Shown: positions 44,062-53,256, counted from the stretch's first letter. The stretch is DNA of 64,000 nt from Afifellaceae bacterium (GCA_028281235.1 JANQKG010000010.1:62001-126000); one strand, 5' to 3'. The notes: a model not told the origin generated them from the sequence alone. Numbers and translations are program-made.

Positions 44062-44895
44062 ATGCGCCTGGCTCTCTGCAACGAGGTGGTGCGCGAGCTT
44101 CCGATAGAAGCGCAGTGCGCCATGGCGGCAAAGGTTGGATATGACGGACTTGAGCTCGCGCCGTTCACGCTCGGTCCTGACCCGGAGCACCTGCCGAGAG
44201 AGACGATCATTGCAACCCGGCGGGCCGCGGCGAATGAAGGCATTGTGATCACCGGCCTTCATTCGCTGCTGTTTGTTCCGGCCGGGCTTTCGATCACCAG
44301 CGCCGATCCGGATGTGCGCGCACGCACGACTTCCGAGATTTTGTCGCTCGTCAGATTGTGTGCCGACCTCGGTGGAACGTACCTCGTCCACGGGTCGCCC
44401 GACCAGCGCATGCTCACGCCCGGCGACGAATCTGAAGGGCGCAAGCGTGCTCTTGAGATGTTCGCCGTCGCGGCCCGGGCGGCGGAGGAAGCGGGCCTCG
44501 TCTATTGCCTCGAAGTGCTCTCACCGGAATTGACCAACTTCGTCAATTCGCTGGAAGACGCGGTCTCCATAATATCGGAGATCGGCTCGCCCGCCTTCCG
44601 CACCATGATCGATTGCACTGCTGCGGGTGCAAGCGAGACGGAGCCGATTCCGACGCTGCTCCTGCGCCACGTGCCGACGGGGATGGTCCGGCACATCCAC
44701 TTCAATGACCCGAACCGGCGCGGCCCGGGCGAAGGTGCGTTACGCTTCTCACCGATCGTCAAGACTCTGGCCGCCTTGCAATATGACGGCTGGGTCGCCG
44801 TGGAGCCGTTCATCTACGAACCCGACGGGCCGAGCTGCGCTGCGCGCGCCGCCGGCTTCGTGCGTGGGCTTGAGGAGGCCCTTTCAGAGGAATGA
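44062..44895 (+). CDS. Sugar-phosphate isomerase/epimerase family TIM-barrel protein (second)
   Basis: This 277-residue AP-endonuclease-2-like barrel has YDGLELAPFTL near residue 30, the metal ligands in YCLEVLSPE, MIDCTAAGASE and WVAVEPF, and a histidine in VRHIHFND. It is a distant relative of the gene at 28525 but clearly a different subfamily. It lies 156 bases after the DUF4286-like gene. Function unassigned; epimerase or isomerase on a keto sugar is the family default. Confidence 0.78.
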   Translation: MRLALCNEVVRELPIEAQCAMAAKVGYDGLELAPFTLGPDPEHLPRETIIATRRAAANEGIVITGLHSLLFVPAGLSITSADPDVRARTTSEILSLVRLCADLGGTYLVHGSPDQRMLTPGDESEGRKRALEMFAVAARAAEEAGLVYCLEVLSPELTNFVNSLEDAVSIISEIGSPAFRTMIDCTAAGASETEPIPTLLLRHVPTGMVRHIHFNDPNRRGPGEGALRFSPIVKTLAALQYDGWVAVEPFIYEPDGPSCAARAAGFVRGLEEALSEE

Positions 44896-45070
44896 ACGTA
44901 CGGGCTGGTCGGTTAAAGGCACGGCTGGTTTGATCGTCGTAGCGCATTGCCGACACTCGGTGGGGAACGACGCGGCGTGTCTCCGACTTCTCGGCATCGC
45001 AACCGAGTTCCGCGCTATGAAGAAGTAATGCCGGGCATCCCCTGTCGCGCCGGCTCGCTGGTGCTGATTC

Positions 45071-45132
45071 GTTTATTGTCATACTTGACAGCTTATTCTT
45101 CCAGATCTATTTACTGTCGTACATGACAGTAA
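45071..45132. promoter_or_regulatory. Tandem TetR-type operators TGTC-N6-GACA
   Basis: Two related palindromes precede the TetR gene. The first is TGTC-ATACTT-GACA (45077-45090). The second is TGTC-GTACAT-GACA (45115-45128), extended to 11-base perfect arms (TATTTACTGTC and its complement, 45108-45135). Their centres are 38 bases apart. Both arms and spacing fit a dimeric repressor binding its own promoter. Confidence 0.65.
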
Positions 45133-45176
45133 ATATCGGGCGGCCCTGCAGCCGTTCGCGCATCAGACGGTGAGAC

Positions 45177-45785
45177 ATGGCGGAAATGAGATCGAGTGGA
45201 GTTGGGCGCCCGTCGAACAAGGACGAACGCTACGACCAGGTGATGCTGGCGTTGGTTCGGTGTGTCGCCAGATTTGGCCTCGAAGGTACAACGCTCACCA
45301 AAGTGGCGGAGGAGGCGGGCCTGACCAGACCGTTGATCCGGCATCATTTGGGCAACCGCGCCGATGTGATCTCTGCGCTACAGGATTTTGTGCTGGCGCG
45401 CTTTGATACGGATATCGATGCTCTGATCGAGGCCCTGCCTGACCAGAACACCGGCGCTTCTCTGAACGATCTGCTGTTTTCCGACAGGGGCGCCAGCGAC
45501 CCCGCCATGACGATGGCCTTTGCCGCGCTCACCGCGCATGCGCGTTCCGACAAGAGCCTGCGCAAACGGTGTCGCGCCTGCATCCTGCGATTGGAAACGG
45601 AAGTCGCCCGGGTTCTGGCGGCCGAAATACCCGATGAGAGTGCGGCCCGTACAACTGCCCACGGCATCGTGGCGCTTTACTTCAACGTAACGGCCTTCGA
45701 GGCTCTGGACATGCCCAGGGTCTGGCGGAAGCGGGCAAGGACTGTAGCGCACAGCTTGCTGCCCCATGATGGAGCTTCACAATGA
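45177..45785 (+). CDS. TetR-family transcriptional regulator
   Basis: The 202-residue regulator has the N-terminal HTH VARFGLEGTTLTKVAEEAGL followed by TRPLIRHHLGNRADVI, the TetR recognition helix and the usual HxxGxR feature. The C-terminal ligand domain is all-helical. Its promoter carries two matched palindromes, so it probably represses itself and the genes after it, which encode a small membrane protein and the VOC protein. Confidence 0.88.
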   Translation: MAEMRSSGVGRPSNKDERYDQVMLALVRCVARFGLEGTTLTKVAEEAGLTRPLIRHHLGNRADVISALQDFVLARFDTDIDALIEALPDQNTGASLNDLLFSDRGASDPAMTMAFAALTAHARSDKSLRKRCRACILRLETEVARVLAAEIPDESAARTTAHGIVALYFNVTAFEALDMPRVWRKRARTVAHSLLPHDGASQ

Positions 45786-46033
45786 CCCTAAGCCGTTTCC
45801 TCAATTACCTCGCTTTCGCGCTGCTGATGATTTCACTCGCTCTTGGGTTCCAGTCGCTCTGGGGCGCGCTGTTTCTGTATTGGTCGGCCCGCAGCATCGG
45901 CACAGGTCATGTCTTTTTGTTGTCAGCCGTCATCCGCGACGAGGATCCGATCCTGTTCTGGCTGATTCAGTTCGCCTGGGTGGCGTTTGGACTCTGGATG
46001 ATCGCCGCAGATGTCCTGCCGGCGTTTGCCTGA
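45782..46033 (+). CDS. Small two-helix membrane protein, unknown
   Basis: This 83-residue protein overlaps the TetR stop by 4 bases (ATGA), so it is coupled. It has two or three hydrophobic stretches (LAFALLMISLALGFQSLWGA and FWLIQFAWVAFGLWMIAADV) joined by a short loop. I do not recognise the family. Its place between regulator and VOC enzyme suggests a helper or sensor role, which is inference. Confidence 0.65.
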   Translation: MTLSRFLNYLAFALLMISLALGFQSLWGALFLYWSARSIGTGHVFLLSAVIRDEDPILFWLIQFAWVAFGLWMIAADVLPAFA

Positions 46034-46060
46034 ACCTTCCCAACATTAAGGAGTGTGCCG

Positions 46061-46909
46061 ATGGGCACGAGCCGCAAAACGGACTCCAACTTCGTGTGGA
46101 CCGATCTTTCATCCTACGACGTTGCGGCGTCGCGGACGTTCTACGAAGCCATCTTCGGCTGGAAGACCTACGATATGGGCCGGATGGAGGCCGGTCCGGA
46201 TGACCGTTTCGGCATGGATCAGGTCACTTATTGTATTGCGACGCTCGGCGATCGTCCTGCGGCGGGCATCTTCGACATGCCGCCCTTTTTCCAGGAGATC
46301 AAAATGCCGCCCTTCTGGATGTCATATCTTGCGGTCGACGATATCGAAGCCGTCGTAGCGCGGGCGAAGGCCATTGAAGGCGTTGTCGTCGATGTTGAGC
46401 CGACGCCCTTCGGCGAAGGAACCATGGCGCTGATCCGAGACCCTTTGGGTGCCGGATTCACTTGCTATGACGGCCCCGACATCGACAGCAAAGGGGACGG
46501 CACCGAGTACGGTCGCATGGTCTGGAACGAGTTGATCACCGACTCAATCGCGGCAGTAGACCATTTCTACCGCGAGGTTCTCGGCCTCAACGTCATCCGG
46601 GACGACGAATATGCCGACAACCGGGTCAAGTTGATCAACGGAGAGGGCGAAGAGATTGCCGGCATTCAGGCGGTCGATGAGAGCATTCGCTCAAAGAAGG
46701 TCTATTGGATGCCGTTTTTCAGTGTCGATGCGTTGGCCGACTTCGCGACGCGTTTGGACAAGGCCGGTGGCAGGCTGATGTCCAGAACCGATTTCGGCAG
46801 CGGCACCGATTCCGCCATTTGCTACGACAATACCGGGGCGGCGTTTGGCGTTGCCGAAACGGGCGCTCAATACCAGGATGTCAAGCCCTGGTACCGGGCA
46901 TTGTTCTAG
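46061..46909 (+). CDS. Two-domain VOC (glyoxalase/bleomycin-resistance) family protein
   Basis: The 282-residue product starts at the ATG at 46061 behind AAGGAG. It contains two tandem VOC domains, each opening with an 'F.W.dL...D...s..FY..iFGW' pattern: NFVWTDLSSYDVAASRTFYE and later MVWNELITDSIAAVDHFYRE. The layout matches the two-domain proteins often called 27-kDa-antigen/Cfp30B-like. The substrate is unknown; dioxygenase, isomerase or resistance roles are possible. Confidence 0.8.
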   Translation: MGTSRKTDSNFVWTDLSSYDVAASRTFYEAIFGWKTYDMGRMEAGPDDRFGMDQVTYCIATLGDRPAAGIFDMPPFFQEIKMPPFWMSYLAVDDIEAVVARAKAIEGVVVDVEPTPFGEGTMALIRDPLGAGFTCYDGPDIDSKGDGTEYGRMVWNELITDSIAAVDHFYREVLGLNVIRDDEYADNRVKLINGEGEEIAGIQAVDESIRSKKVYWMPFFSVDALADFATRLDKAGGRLMSRTDFGSGTDSAICYDNTGAAFGVAETGAQYQDVKPWYRALF

Positions 46910-46965
46910 CGCCCTCATCGATTTCGCCCTCGTATCGATAGTTCCAATCAGGGAGAAGACGCTCG

Positions 46966-48144
46966 TTGTCCAAAAACGTCACGCGGCGGGAGATACTCGC
47001 GCTTCTGGGTGTGAGCGCGGCGGCACTGACGGCCACAATCAACCGTGTCGGCGCTCAAAGCAGTAGCGTGGATGATGTGTTGGATGTGGCCGTCATCGGC
47101 GCGGGCGCTGCCGGGCTGACGGCGGGGTTCCTGCTCGACCGGGCCGGAGCGCGTTTTCGGATTCTGGAAGCAGCGGACATTCACGGCGGGCGTGCAAGAA
47201 AGGACACGAGCCTCGCCGACTTTCCTCTCGAGATGGGAGGGGAGTGGATCCACACAACCAACCAAGTTTTGAACACACTCTCCCAAAGCGACAATGCCGC
47301 CGACCGCGCGACAGAGTGGCGACCCGTCACCTGCGATGTCTTAAGTGGCGGGCGGCTTTATCGGGAAAATCGCTACGCGCTTGATTGGCGTGGCGAGCAC
47401 CGGTTCATCTCCACCACCTGGTTCGACTTCTTCAATGATTTTATGGCCCGCGACATACGCGACCGCATTGACCTCAACACGCAGGTCACGCGCGTCGACT
47501 ATTCCGACGATCCCATAAGGCTAGGTCTGGCGGACGGTGAAACCATCCGCGCGCAGCATGTGATCGTGACCGTGCCGCTTAACGTTCTGAAAGATGGTGA
47601 CATTCACTTTGAACCGGGGCTGCCCCCTTCAAAGAAGCGGGCGCTTTCCGGTGTGATCATGCCGGACGGCTTCAAGCTGTTCATGCGCTTCGAAGAGCGA
47701 TTCTATCCGGACATGGTTCTATTCGATCACGGCCACCAGACACCAGAAGCCGAGATCATGTTCTACAACGTCTCCCTCGACAAACCGACACGACAGAACA
47801 TCCTCGGCTTATTCGCACACGGGGTCGTCGCCACGCCATACGTCAACATGGAGGACGGTCAGTTGGTGCGTGCAGCACTTGATCAGCTGGACCGGCTCTA
47901 TGATGGCGCAGCGTCGCGCGCGTTCCAGGGTCACGTCTTGCAGAACTGGAGCAAGAGCCCATTCCATCGCGGCACGTATTCCTACTTCCATCGGTCCAGG
48001 CCGGCGAAACTTGGGGCCTCTATCGATGGCCGGGTCCACTTTGCCGGGGAAGCCTATAACAGACGGTCCGACGGCGAATGGGGCTATATGCACGTGGCCG
48101 CCCGTTCAGCCTATGACGCCGTGGACGAGATCAGCAGGAGCTGA
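46966..48144 (+). CDS. Flavin amine oxidase-family protein with a Tat-type signal
   Basis: The 392-residue product starts at TTG (46966) with GGGAGAAG seven bases before it. The N-terminus TRREILALLGVSAAALTATI carries a twin-arginine motif followed by a hydrophobic core, so export of a folded flavoprotein is likely. The FAD motif is DVAVIGAGAAGLTAGFLLDRAG near residue 41, followed by the GGRA motif, and the C-terminal VHFAGEAYNRRSDGEWGYMH motif marks the monoamine-oxidase/CrtI-like superfamily. It could oxidise an amine outside the cytoplasm. It is 54 bases before the B12-regulator gene, which converges from the other strand. Confidence 0.82.
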   Translation: MSKNVTRREILALLGVSAAALTATINRVGAQSSSVDDVLDVAVIGAGAAGLTAGFLLDRAGARFRILEAADIHGGRARKDTSLADFPLEMGGEWIHTTNQVLNTLSQSDNAADRATEWRPVTCDVLSGGRLYRENRYALDWRGEHRFISTTWFDFFNDFMARDIRDRIDLNTQVTRVDYSDDPIRLGLADGETIRAQHVIVTVPLNVLKDGDIHFEPGLPPSKKRALSGVIMPDGFKLFMRFEERFYPDMVLFDHGHQTPEAEIMFYNVSLDKPTRQNILGLFAHGVVATPYVNMEDGQLVRAALDQLDRLYDGAASRAFQGHVLQNWSKSPFHRGTYSYFHRSRPAKLGASIDGRVHFAGEAYNRRSDGEWGYMHVAARSAYDAVDEISRS

Positions 48145-48198
48145 CAATAGGAGCGGCCGATCTGTCCGTGGACCACTCTGCGATGACTACGCCGCGAT

Positions 48199-49101
48199 CT
48201 AAGCGACCAGAGACTCCGCTTTCTCGATCGCTTCGTTGGCATCCTGCGCGGCAAAGTCGGCACCGATGCGCTCGTAAAGCGATGCGTCCGCACGGATCGC
48301 AGCGCCGCCGACGGCGATCTTGATCCGCCGGTTCTTTGACGATCTGCGCGCGTCCTTGATGATGCAGCCGAGCTCTCCGATGTTGGCCTGCGAGCCGACC
48401 GAAAGACCCAAGACCCCATAATCGTGATCGCGGAGCTCCTTATAAAGCGACTCGCCGGCCTCAACGTCGCTGCCGCCGGCGACATCCCAACCGGCGCTGT
48501 CGAAATAGAGGCCGAGGATGACCAGGCCGAAGACGTGATCCTCGCCCGGCGCGCGCGCCAGCATGATGCGGCGATCCGGCGTGGTGCGCGACGCCGATGT
48601 GGCGCGCCGCGCGGCAAAATCCTGGACCATGGATTGCAGGCATGACAGCGCCAGCGTGACCTCAACGAAGTTCATGCGGTCGTCGCGCCACATTGTTCCA
48701 AGCGACTCAGCGACCGGAATGAAAATCTGCTGACAGGCCTCAATCAGCGACAGCTCAGTGCTTTCCACTAATGTGGCAAAGCCGCGCACGCCGGCCCAGT
48801 CGCCCTTCAGAAGCAGGGCGATCAGAGCATCCGCCGTCACGCCACGTGCCTTGGCTGTCTCCGTTGGCGACAGCTCATCGGCCTCATTGTCTGAAAGGTT
48901 TACAACCAGCCGTGGCGCCACCTCGTGCACGACGGCGTGCTCAATTACATCCTGCTTGCACGGTGTACTCTGACGCCGCTTTCCGTTCTGGCCGCTTCGG
49001 CCGTCACTGCCGCTGCTCAGAGTATCGCCATGTACGGCGCTTCCCTGATCGTCCATCTGACACCTCGAACGCTGCCGCGTCCGCCCCTCCAAGAATGCCA
49101 T
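48199..49101 (-). CDS. B12-binding regulator of the PpaA/AerR type
   Basis: This 300-residue protein has a C-terminal cobalamin-binding domain with PGEDHVFGLVILGLYFDSAG near residue 187 (the E-x-H-x-x-G variant used by AerR/PpaA and LitR-like proteins) and a helical cap domain with LGTMWRDDRMNFVEVTLALS near residue 138. AerR/PpaA are antirepressors of PpsR/CrtJ that respond to light-sensitive cobalamin. Its place at the edge of the photosynthesis cluster, divergent from bchI and next to a PpsR-type box, supports that role. An internal ATG at 49056 gives a second possible start, echoing the long and short forms reported for AerR. ppsR itself is not in the window. Confidence 0.72.
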   Translation of the reverse strand: MAFLEGRTRQRSRCQMDDQGSAVHGDTLSSGSDGRSGQNGKRRQSTPCKQDVIEHAVVHEVAPRLVVNLSDNEADELSPTETAKARGVTADALIALLLKGDWAGVRGFATLVESTELSLIEACQQIFIPVAESLGTMWRDDRMNFVEVTLALSCLQSMVQDFAARRATSASRTTPDRRIMLARAPGEDHVFGLVILGLYFDSAGWDVAGGSDVEAGESLYKELRDHDYGVLGLSVGSQANIGELGCIIKDARRSSKNRRIKIAVGGAAIRADASLYERIGADFAAQDANEAIEKAESLVA

Positions 49102-49533
49102 TCACGGTTTTAAGTTGGCGCTCCTCGTCGAGCCGCCCAGTGGATAAGTCGTGGAGAATCTGTCGGGCCGGCAGGCTGTTTGAGCCGCCGAGCGGTTGCT
49201 CGCGCGCGAAGGCCTGCGCTCGCTTCAAACGCGCCGCCGAGCGTACTGGGGGTCACCCTGTCCGCCAACACATTGACCCTCCGTCATTATTCTGGCTGGC
49301 GTTGCCAGCCATGTCGCCGTTGCCGTTCTTTTCAGCACTCCGGCGCTCATTTCTTGACAGCTATATTCAATCGCTTCTCGCCCGATGTAAACTTCTTTTT
49401 ACACACGCTGGAATCGGTGCTTTTGGAAGGGTCCGCAGTCGCCGCCTGGCCATTTGCTTTTGAGGGGCGGCTGCACCAATCTGATGACGCGCGTCGTCAA
49501 CGCCCGTAGACAGCGTCGACGCGTAGAGGAACG
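49102..49533. promoter_or_regulatory. Divergent promoter region bchI / B12-regulator
   Basis: These 432 bases hold no supported gene. A TTGACA at 49354-49359 and one PpsR/CrtJ-type box at 49386-49403 lie in the AT-richer middle. The TTTACA on each strand of the box could serve as a -35 element in either direction, but neither -10 is strong. Confidence 0.5.
49386..49403. promoter_or_regulatory. PpsR/CrtJ-type box in front of bchI
   Basis: TGT-N12-ACA (TGTAAACTTCTTTTTACA). The outer six bases are palindromic (TGTAAA/TTTACA). PpsR/CrtJ binds TGT-N12-ACA and represses bch/crt genes under oxygen. The box is 130 bases before the bchI start and could also serve the divergent B12-regulator gene. Confidence 0.7.
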
Positions 49534-50580
49534 ATGACGGCGCCTTTTCCCTTCTCTGCAATCGTTGGCCAGGACGAGATGAAGTCGGCATTGCTGATGT
49601 CGGCGGTCGACCCCAATCTCGGCGGCGTTCTGGTGTTCGGAGACCGGGGCACCGGCAAGTCGACAGCCGTGCGCGCAATGCCGGGGCTCCTGCCCAAGAT
49701 CACCACGATCAAGGGATGTCGCTACAATTGCGATCCACGATCGAGCGAAGTGCTGTGCGCCGATTGCCCTGCGTTGAGTAAGACAGGCAGAGCGAAGACG
49801 CAGACCGTGCCGATACCGGTGGTCGACCTGCCGCTCGGCGCGACGGAGGATCGCGTGGTCGGCGCGCTCGACTTGGAGAAAGCGCTCGTCGCCGGCGAGA
49901 AGGCTTTTGAGCCGGGCCTGCTCGCCCGCGCTCATCGCGGGTTCCTCTATATCGACGAGGTCAACCTTCTGGAGGACCATCTGGTCGACCTCTTGCTCGA
50001 TGTCGCCGCCTCCGGCGTGAACGTCGTGGAGCGCGAGGGGCTGAGCGTTCGTCACCCGGCGCGTTTCGTGCTGATCGGCAGTGGCAATCCGGAGGAGGGG
50101 GAGCTGCGCCCGCAGCTCCTGGACCGCTTCGGGCTGTCAGTCGAGGTGCGCTCGCCGCGTGACCTGAAGGACCGCGTAGAGGTCGTTCGCCGCCGCGATG
50201 CCTACGATTCCGACCCGGCGGGCTTTGCCAAGACGTGGAGCGCGCGCGAAGGCCGCCTGCGTAGTCGCATCAAACGCGGCCGAGATCACCTGCCCGATGT
50301 CGCGACGCCCGACGACGCGATGGAGTTCGCCGCAGCTCTTTGCCTCAAGCTCGGTGTCGACGGGCTGCGCGGAGAGCTGACGCTGACCCGTGCGGCGCGG
50401 GCGCGCGCGGCCCTTGCCGGCCACGACGCCGTCAGCCGAGCCGATGTCATAGCGGTCGCGCCGACGGCGCTGCGCCACCGGTTGCGGCGCGATCCGCTTG
50501 ACGAAGCCGGCTCCACTGTGCGCGTGGAGCGTGCGCTGGCGGAGCTATGCGGCGGCTCGGCGGGAGGCCCCGGTGAATGA
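49534..50580 (+). CDS. bchI: Magnesium chelatase ATPase subunit BchI
   Basis: This 348-residue AAA+ protein has Walker A GDRGTGKSTAVRAMPGLLP near residue 36, Walker B FLYIDEVNLLEDHLVDLLLD near residue 139, the ATP-sensing GNPEEGELRPQLLDRFGL, and the RYNCDPRSSEVLCADC insert typical of BchI/ChlI. With BchD and BchH it inserts Mg into protoporphyrin IX, the entry to bacteriochlorophyll synthesis. Its stop overlaps the GTG of bchD. Confidence 0.96.
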   Translation: MTAPFPFSAIVGQDEMKSALLMSAVDPNLGGVLVFGDRGTGKSTAVRAMPGLLPKITTIKGCRYNCDPRSSEVLCADCPALSKTGRAKTQTVPIPVVDLPLGATEDRVVGALDLEKALVAGEKAFEPGLLARAHRGFLYIDEVNLLEDHLVDLLLDVAASGVNVVEREGLSVRHPARFVLIGSGNPEEGELRPQLLDRFGLSVEVRSPRDLKDRVEVVRRRDAYDSDPAGFAKTWSAREGRLRSRIKRGRDHLPDVATPDDAMEFAAALCLKLGVDGLRGELTLTRAARARAALAGHDAVSRADVIAVAPTALRHRLRRDPLDEAGSTVRVERALAELCGGSAGGPGE

Positions 50581-52312
50581 GCAGCCGACGCCCTGGTCGG
50601 ACGCATGCCTTGCGGCGCGCGTCCTGGCGGCCGGCGGCAATCTTGGCGGAATCCATGTCCGCGCCCGCGCTGGCCCCGTGCTTGATCTCTGGCTTGAGCA
50701 TCTCTGCGCCGCTCTCGACCCATCGCTGCCCTATTTGAGGATATCGGCGGCAACGCCTGAAAGCCGGCTGGTCGGCGGGCTCGATGTCGCAGCCTCGCTG
50801 CAACGCGGTGCGCCGGTCGGCGATCCGGGCCTGCTCGCAAAAGCACATGGCGGAATCCTTGTCTTGTCGATGGCAGAGCGCGCGACCCCGACATGTGCCG
50901 GCATCATCGGCGCTGCGCTGGACAGCGGCGTCGTCCTGTCGGAAGGGCACGGCGTATCGCGACGCGACGCGGCGCGCTTTCAACTGATCGCGCTCGACGA
51001 GGGCGTCGACGACGAGTGCATTCCGCCGGCTTTGGCGGATCGCCTGGGGCTCCGCATCGATCTCTCCGCCGTCCCGTACTCCTATGCGAGAAGCGCCACC
51101 ATCGAGACGTCGAGTCCGTCTGGAACAATCGGCCAGGTCGAGATCAGCGAAGCCATGCTGGAAGCCATCGCGGCCGCTTCGCTTCAGGCCGGCGCAACAT
51201 CAATGCGCGCTGCCATCTGGTTGACTCGCGCTGCGCGCGCCTTGGCGGCGCTCAATGGCGTGCAATCGGTGGAGGCACCTCACGTCGCCACCGCCATGCG
51301 TCTTGTTCTCGGCGCCGGCGTGACGCAGCCGGCTGAGGCGGAGCCGTCCGAGGAGAGGGACGGGTCAGCCGCGTCGCGCCCCGACGAAGCACCTGCGGCC
51401 GAGCCCGCCGACGCCGATGCCGCGACGCTTGATCCGGAAACGCTGCGCGACATGCTGATTGAGCCGACATCAACGCCCGGCGCGCATGTGACCGGACTGC
51501 CGGTGCCAGGCGCGGAGCGGGCCCGCGGTGCGGCGGCGGCGGGCAAGTCCGGAGCCGTTCGTGACAAAAGCCGTCGCGGCCGCCCGGCCGGGCTGACGGC
51601 CCGTCCGCCATTCCCTGACGCGCGCCCCAACGTCGTCGCGACATTGCGTGCCGCAGCACCTTGGCAGAAGCTGCGGCGTCGCGAACGGGCGGTGCAGCCC
51701 GGCCGCGTTGCCGTGCGCAAATCCGACTTCCGCTACATCCGCTATCGACACCAGGTTCGCTCCACCGCGATCTTCGTGGTCGACGCATCGGGATCGACGG
51801 CGGTGGAGCGGCTCGGCGAGGCCAAGGGCGCGGTCGAGCTTCTGCTTGCCGATTGTTATGTGCGCCGCGACAGCGTCGCGGTGGTCGCGTTTCGTGGGCT
51901 TGAGGCGGACGTGATCGTTGAGCCCACAAGGTCCTTGGTTCGTGCCAAACGTTTGTTGACCGGATTGCCCGGTGGTGGGCCGACGCCGCTGGCATCCGGA
52001 TTGGCGAAGGGCATCGAACTGGCGGCTCATGTTCGCCGCGCCGATCAATCGCCGCTGCTGGTCCTTCTGACCGACGGTAACGGCAATGTCGCGCTCGACG
52101 GCAGCGTGGACCGTCAGGCCGCACGCCACGACGCTGATGTCCTGGCGCGCCACGCCGCAACGCTGAACGTGCCTGCGCTTCTCATCGACATTGCGCGGCG
52201 GCCGCGCGACACCGCCCGCGATCTGGCGACCACGATGCGCGCCGATTATCAGCAGCTTCCGCGCGCTGACGCGGTCGCCGTTTCGGGCCTCGTCGCAGGA
52301 TATATGCGGTAA
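50573..52312 (+). CDS. bchD: Magnesium chelatase subunit BchD
   Basis: The 579-residue product starts at the GTG at 50573, with GGGAGG five bases before; the GTG lies inside the end of bchI. The N-terminal third is a degenerate AAA+ domain without a usable Walker A. The middle (about residues 260-360) is an Ala/Glu/Asp/Pro-rich linker. The C-terminal third is a von Willebrand A domain with the MIDAS motif VVDASGST. BchD is the platform that holds BchI rings and couples ATP use to BchH. Confidence 0.94.
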   Translation: MNEQPTPWSDACLAARVLAAGGNLGGIHVRARAGPVLDLWLEHLCAALDPSLPYLRISAATPESRLVGGLDVAASLQRGAPVGDPGLLAKAHGGILVLSMAERATPTCAGIIGAALDSGVVLSEGHGVSRRDAARFQLIALDEGVDDECIPPALADRLGLRIDLSAVPYSYARSATIETSSPSGTIGQVEISEAMLEAIAAASLQAGATSMRAAIWLTRAARALAALNGVQSVEAPHVATAMRLVLGAGVTQPAEAEPSEERDGSAASRPDEAPAAEPADADAATLDPETLRDMLIEPTSTPGAHVTGLPVPGAERARGAAAAGKSGAVRDKSRRGRPAGLTARPPFPDARPNVVATLRAAAPWQKLRRRERAVQPGRVAVRKSDFRYIRYRHQVRSTAIFVVDASGSTAVERLGEAKGAVELLLADCYVRRDSVAVVAFRGLEADVIVEPTRSLVRAKRLLTGLPGGGPTPLASGLAKGIELAAHVRRADQSPLLVLLTDGNGNVALDGSVDRQAARHDADVLARHAATLNVPALLIDIARRPRDTARDLATTMRADYQQLPRADAVAVSGLVAGYMR

Positions 52313-52317
52313 GGCCG

Positions 52318-53196
52318 GTGTCGGGAGAGGGCGGAAGCCGGCTGAATTGGGCGCGGGACGGCGAGGACTGGCCGAACCGGGAGGCCAGCCAATTCGTGAC
52401 GTGCGGCACGACGCGCTGGCATGTCCAGACCATGGGCGGAGAATCCGCACCGGTCCTGCTGCTCGTGCACGGCACAGGTGCTGCGACTCATTCGTTCCGC
52501 GATCTGATGCCCTTGCTGGCGGCCGAGTTTCGTGTCGTGACCTTCGACTTGCCGGGCCACGGCTTCACGCGCGTCACCAACAGCGACGCACTGTCTCTGC
52601 AGGGCATGGCGGCGGAGATATCGATCCTTCTGAAGAAGCTGGAGGTCGCACCGGATGTTGCAATCGGCCATTCCGCCGGCGCCGCCATCCTGCTTCAGCT
52701 CGCGTTGAAAGACTACATCGCGCCGCAGCGCATCATCGGCATCAACAGCGCGCTTCGGCCGATGCACGGCCACGCGTTTTTCTCGCCGATGGCGAAGCTC
52801 CTTTATCTCAACCCGCTGGTGCCGCGCCTGATGTCGTTGCGTGCACGCTATGGCGACGCCGCATCCAACGTCCTCTCCATGACCGGGTCGCGCATCGACG
52901 CGGATGGCGCGCGTTTCTATCGCCGCCTGTTCGAATCACCCAGCCACGTCTCCGGAGCGCTGGGCATGATGGCCAACTGGGATCTGGATGCGCTTCAGGA
53001 GCAGATGCCCACCTTGCAGATTCCGCTGAGTCTTGTGGTCGCCGAAGACGATCCGATGGTGTCGCCATCCGTGTCGCGCCACGCAGCCGAGCTGGTGCCC
53101 GGTGCGGAGATCATCGCAGTAGAAAAGGGCGGGCACCTTCTCCATGAGGTCGACCCGCAGAAGCTGGTGGACATCATCCGCGAGCGGATGCCTTAG
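52318..53196 (+). CDS. bchO: Alpha/beta hydrolase BchO, photosynthesis-cluster accessory
   Basis: This 292-residue protein starts at GTG, 5 bases after bchD. It has an alpha/beta-hydrolase fold with the oxyanion motif HGTGAATHSF near residue 50, the nucleophile elbow AIGHSAGAAI near residue 119, an acid in VVAEDDPMVSP near residue 240 and a histidine in KGGHLLHEVDP. BchO is found right after bchID in most purple bacteria. It is implicated in magnesium chelation but its chemistry is not settled. Confidence 0.9.
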   Translation: MSGEGGSRLNWARDGEDWPNREASQFVTCGTTRWHVQTMGGESAPVLLLVHGTGAATHSFRDLMPLLAAEFRVVTFDLPGHGFTRVTNSDALSLQGMAAEISILLKKLEVAPDVAIGHSAGAAILLQLALKDYIAPQRIIGINSALRPMHGHAFFSPMAKLLYLNPLVPRLMSLRARYGDAASNVLSMTGSRIDADGARFYRRLFESPSHVSGALGMMANWDLDALQEQMPTLQIPLSLVVAEDDPMVSPSVSRHAAELVPGAEIIAVEKGGHLLHEVDPQKLVDIIRERMP

Positions 53197-53256
53197 CGAC
53201 GTGCGATTGCTTTCTTCGCGTGACGCCGTTGCGCAAACAGGGCTGACGGGTTTAAC

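Noticed and set aside
45077-45128. TGTC-N6-GACA sites considered as PpsR/CrtJ boxes
   Set aside because: The spacing between TGT and ACA is 8, not 12, and the adjacent gene encodes a TetR regulator, so a TetR operator is the better reading.
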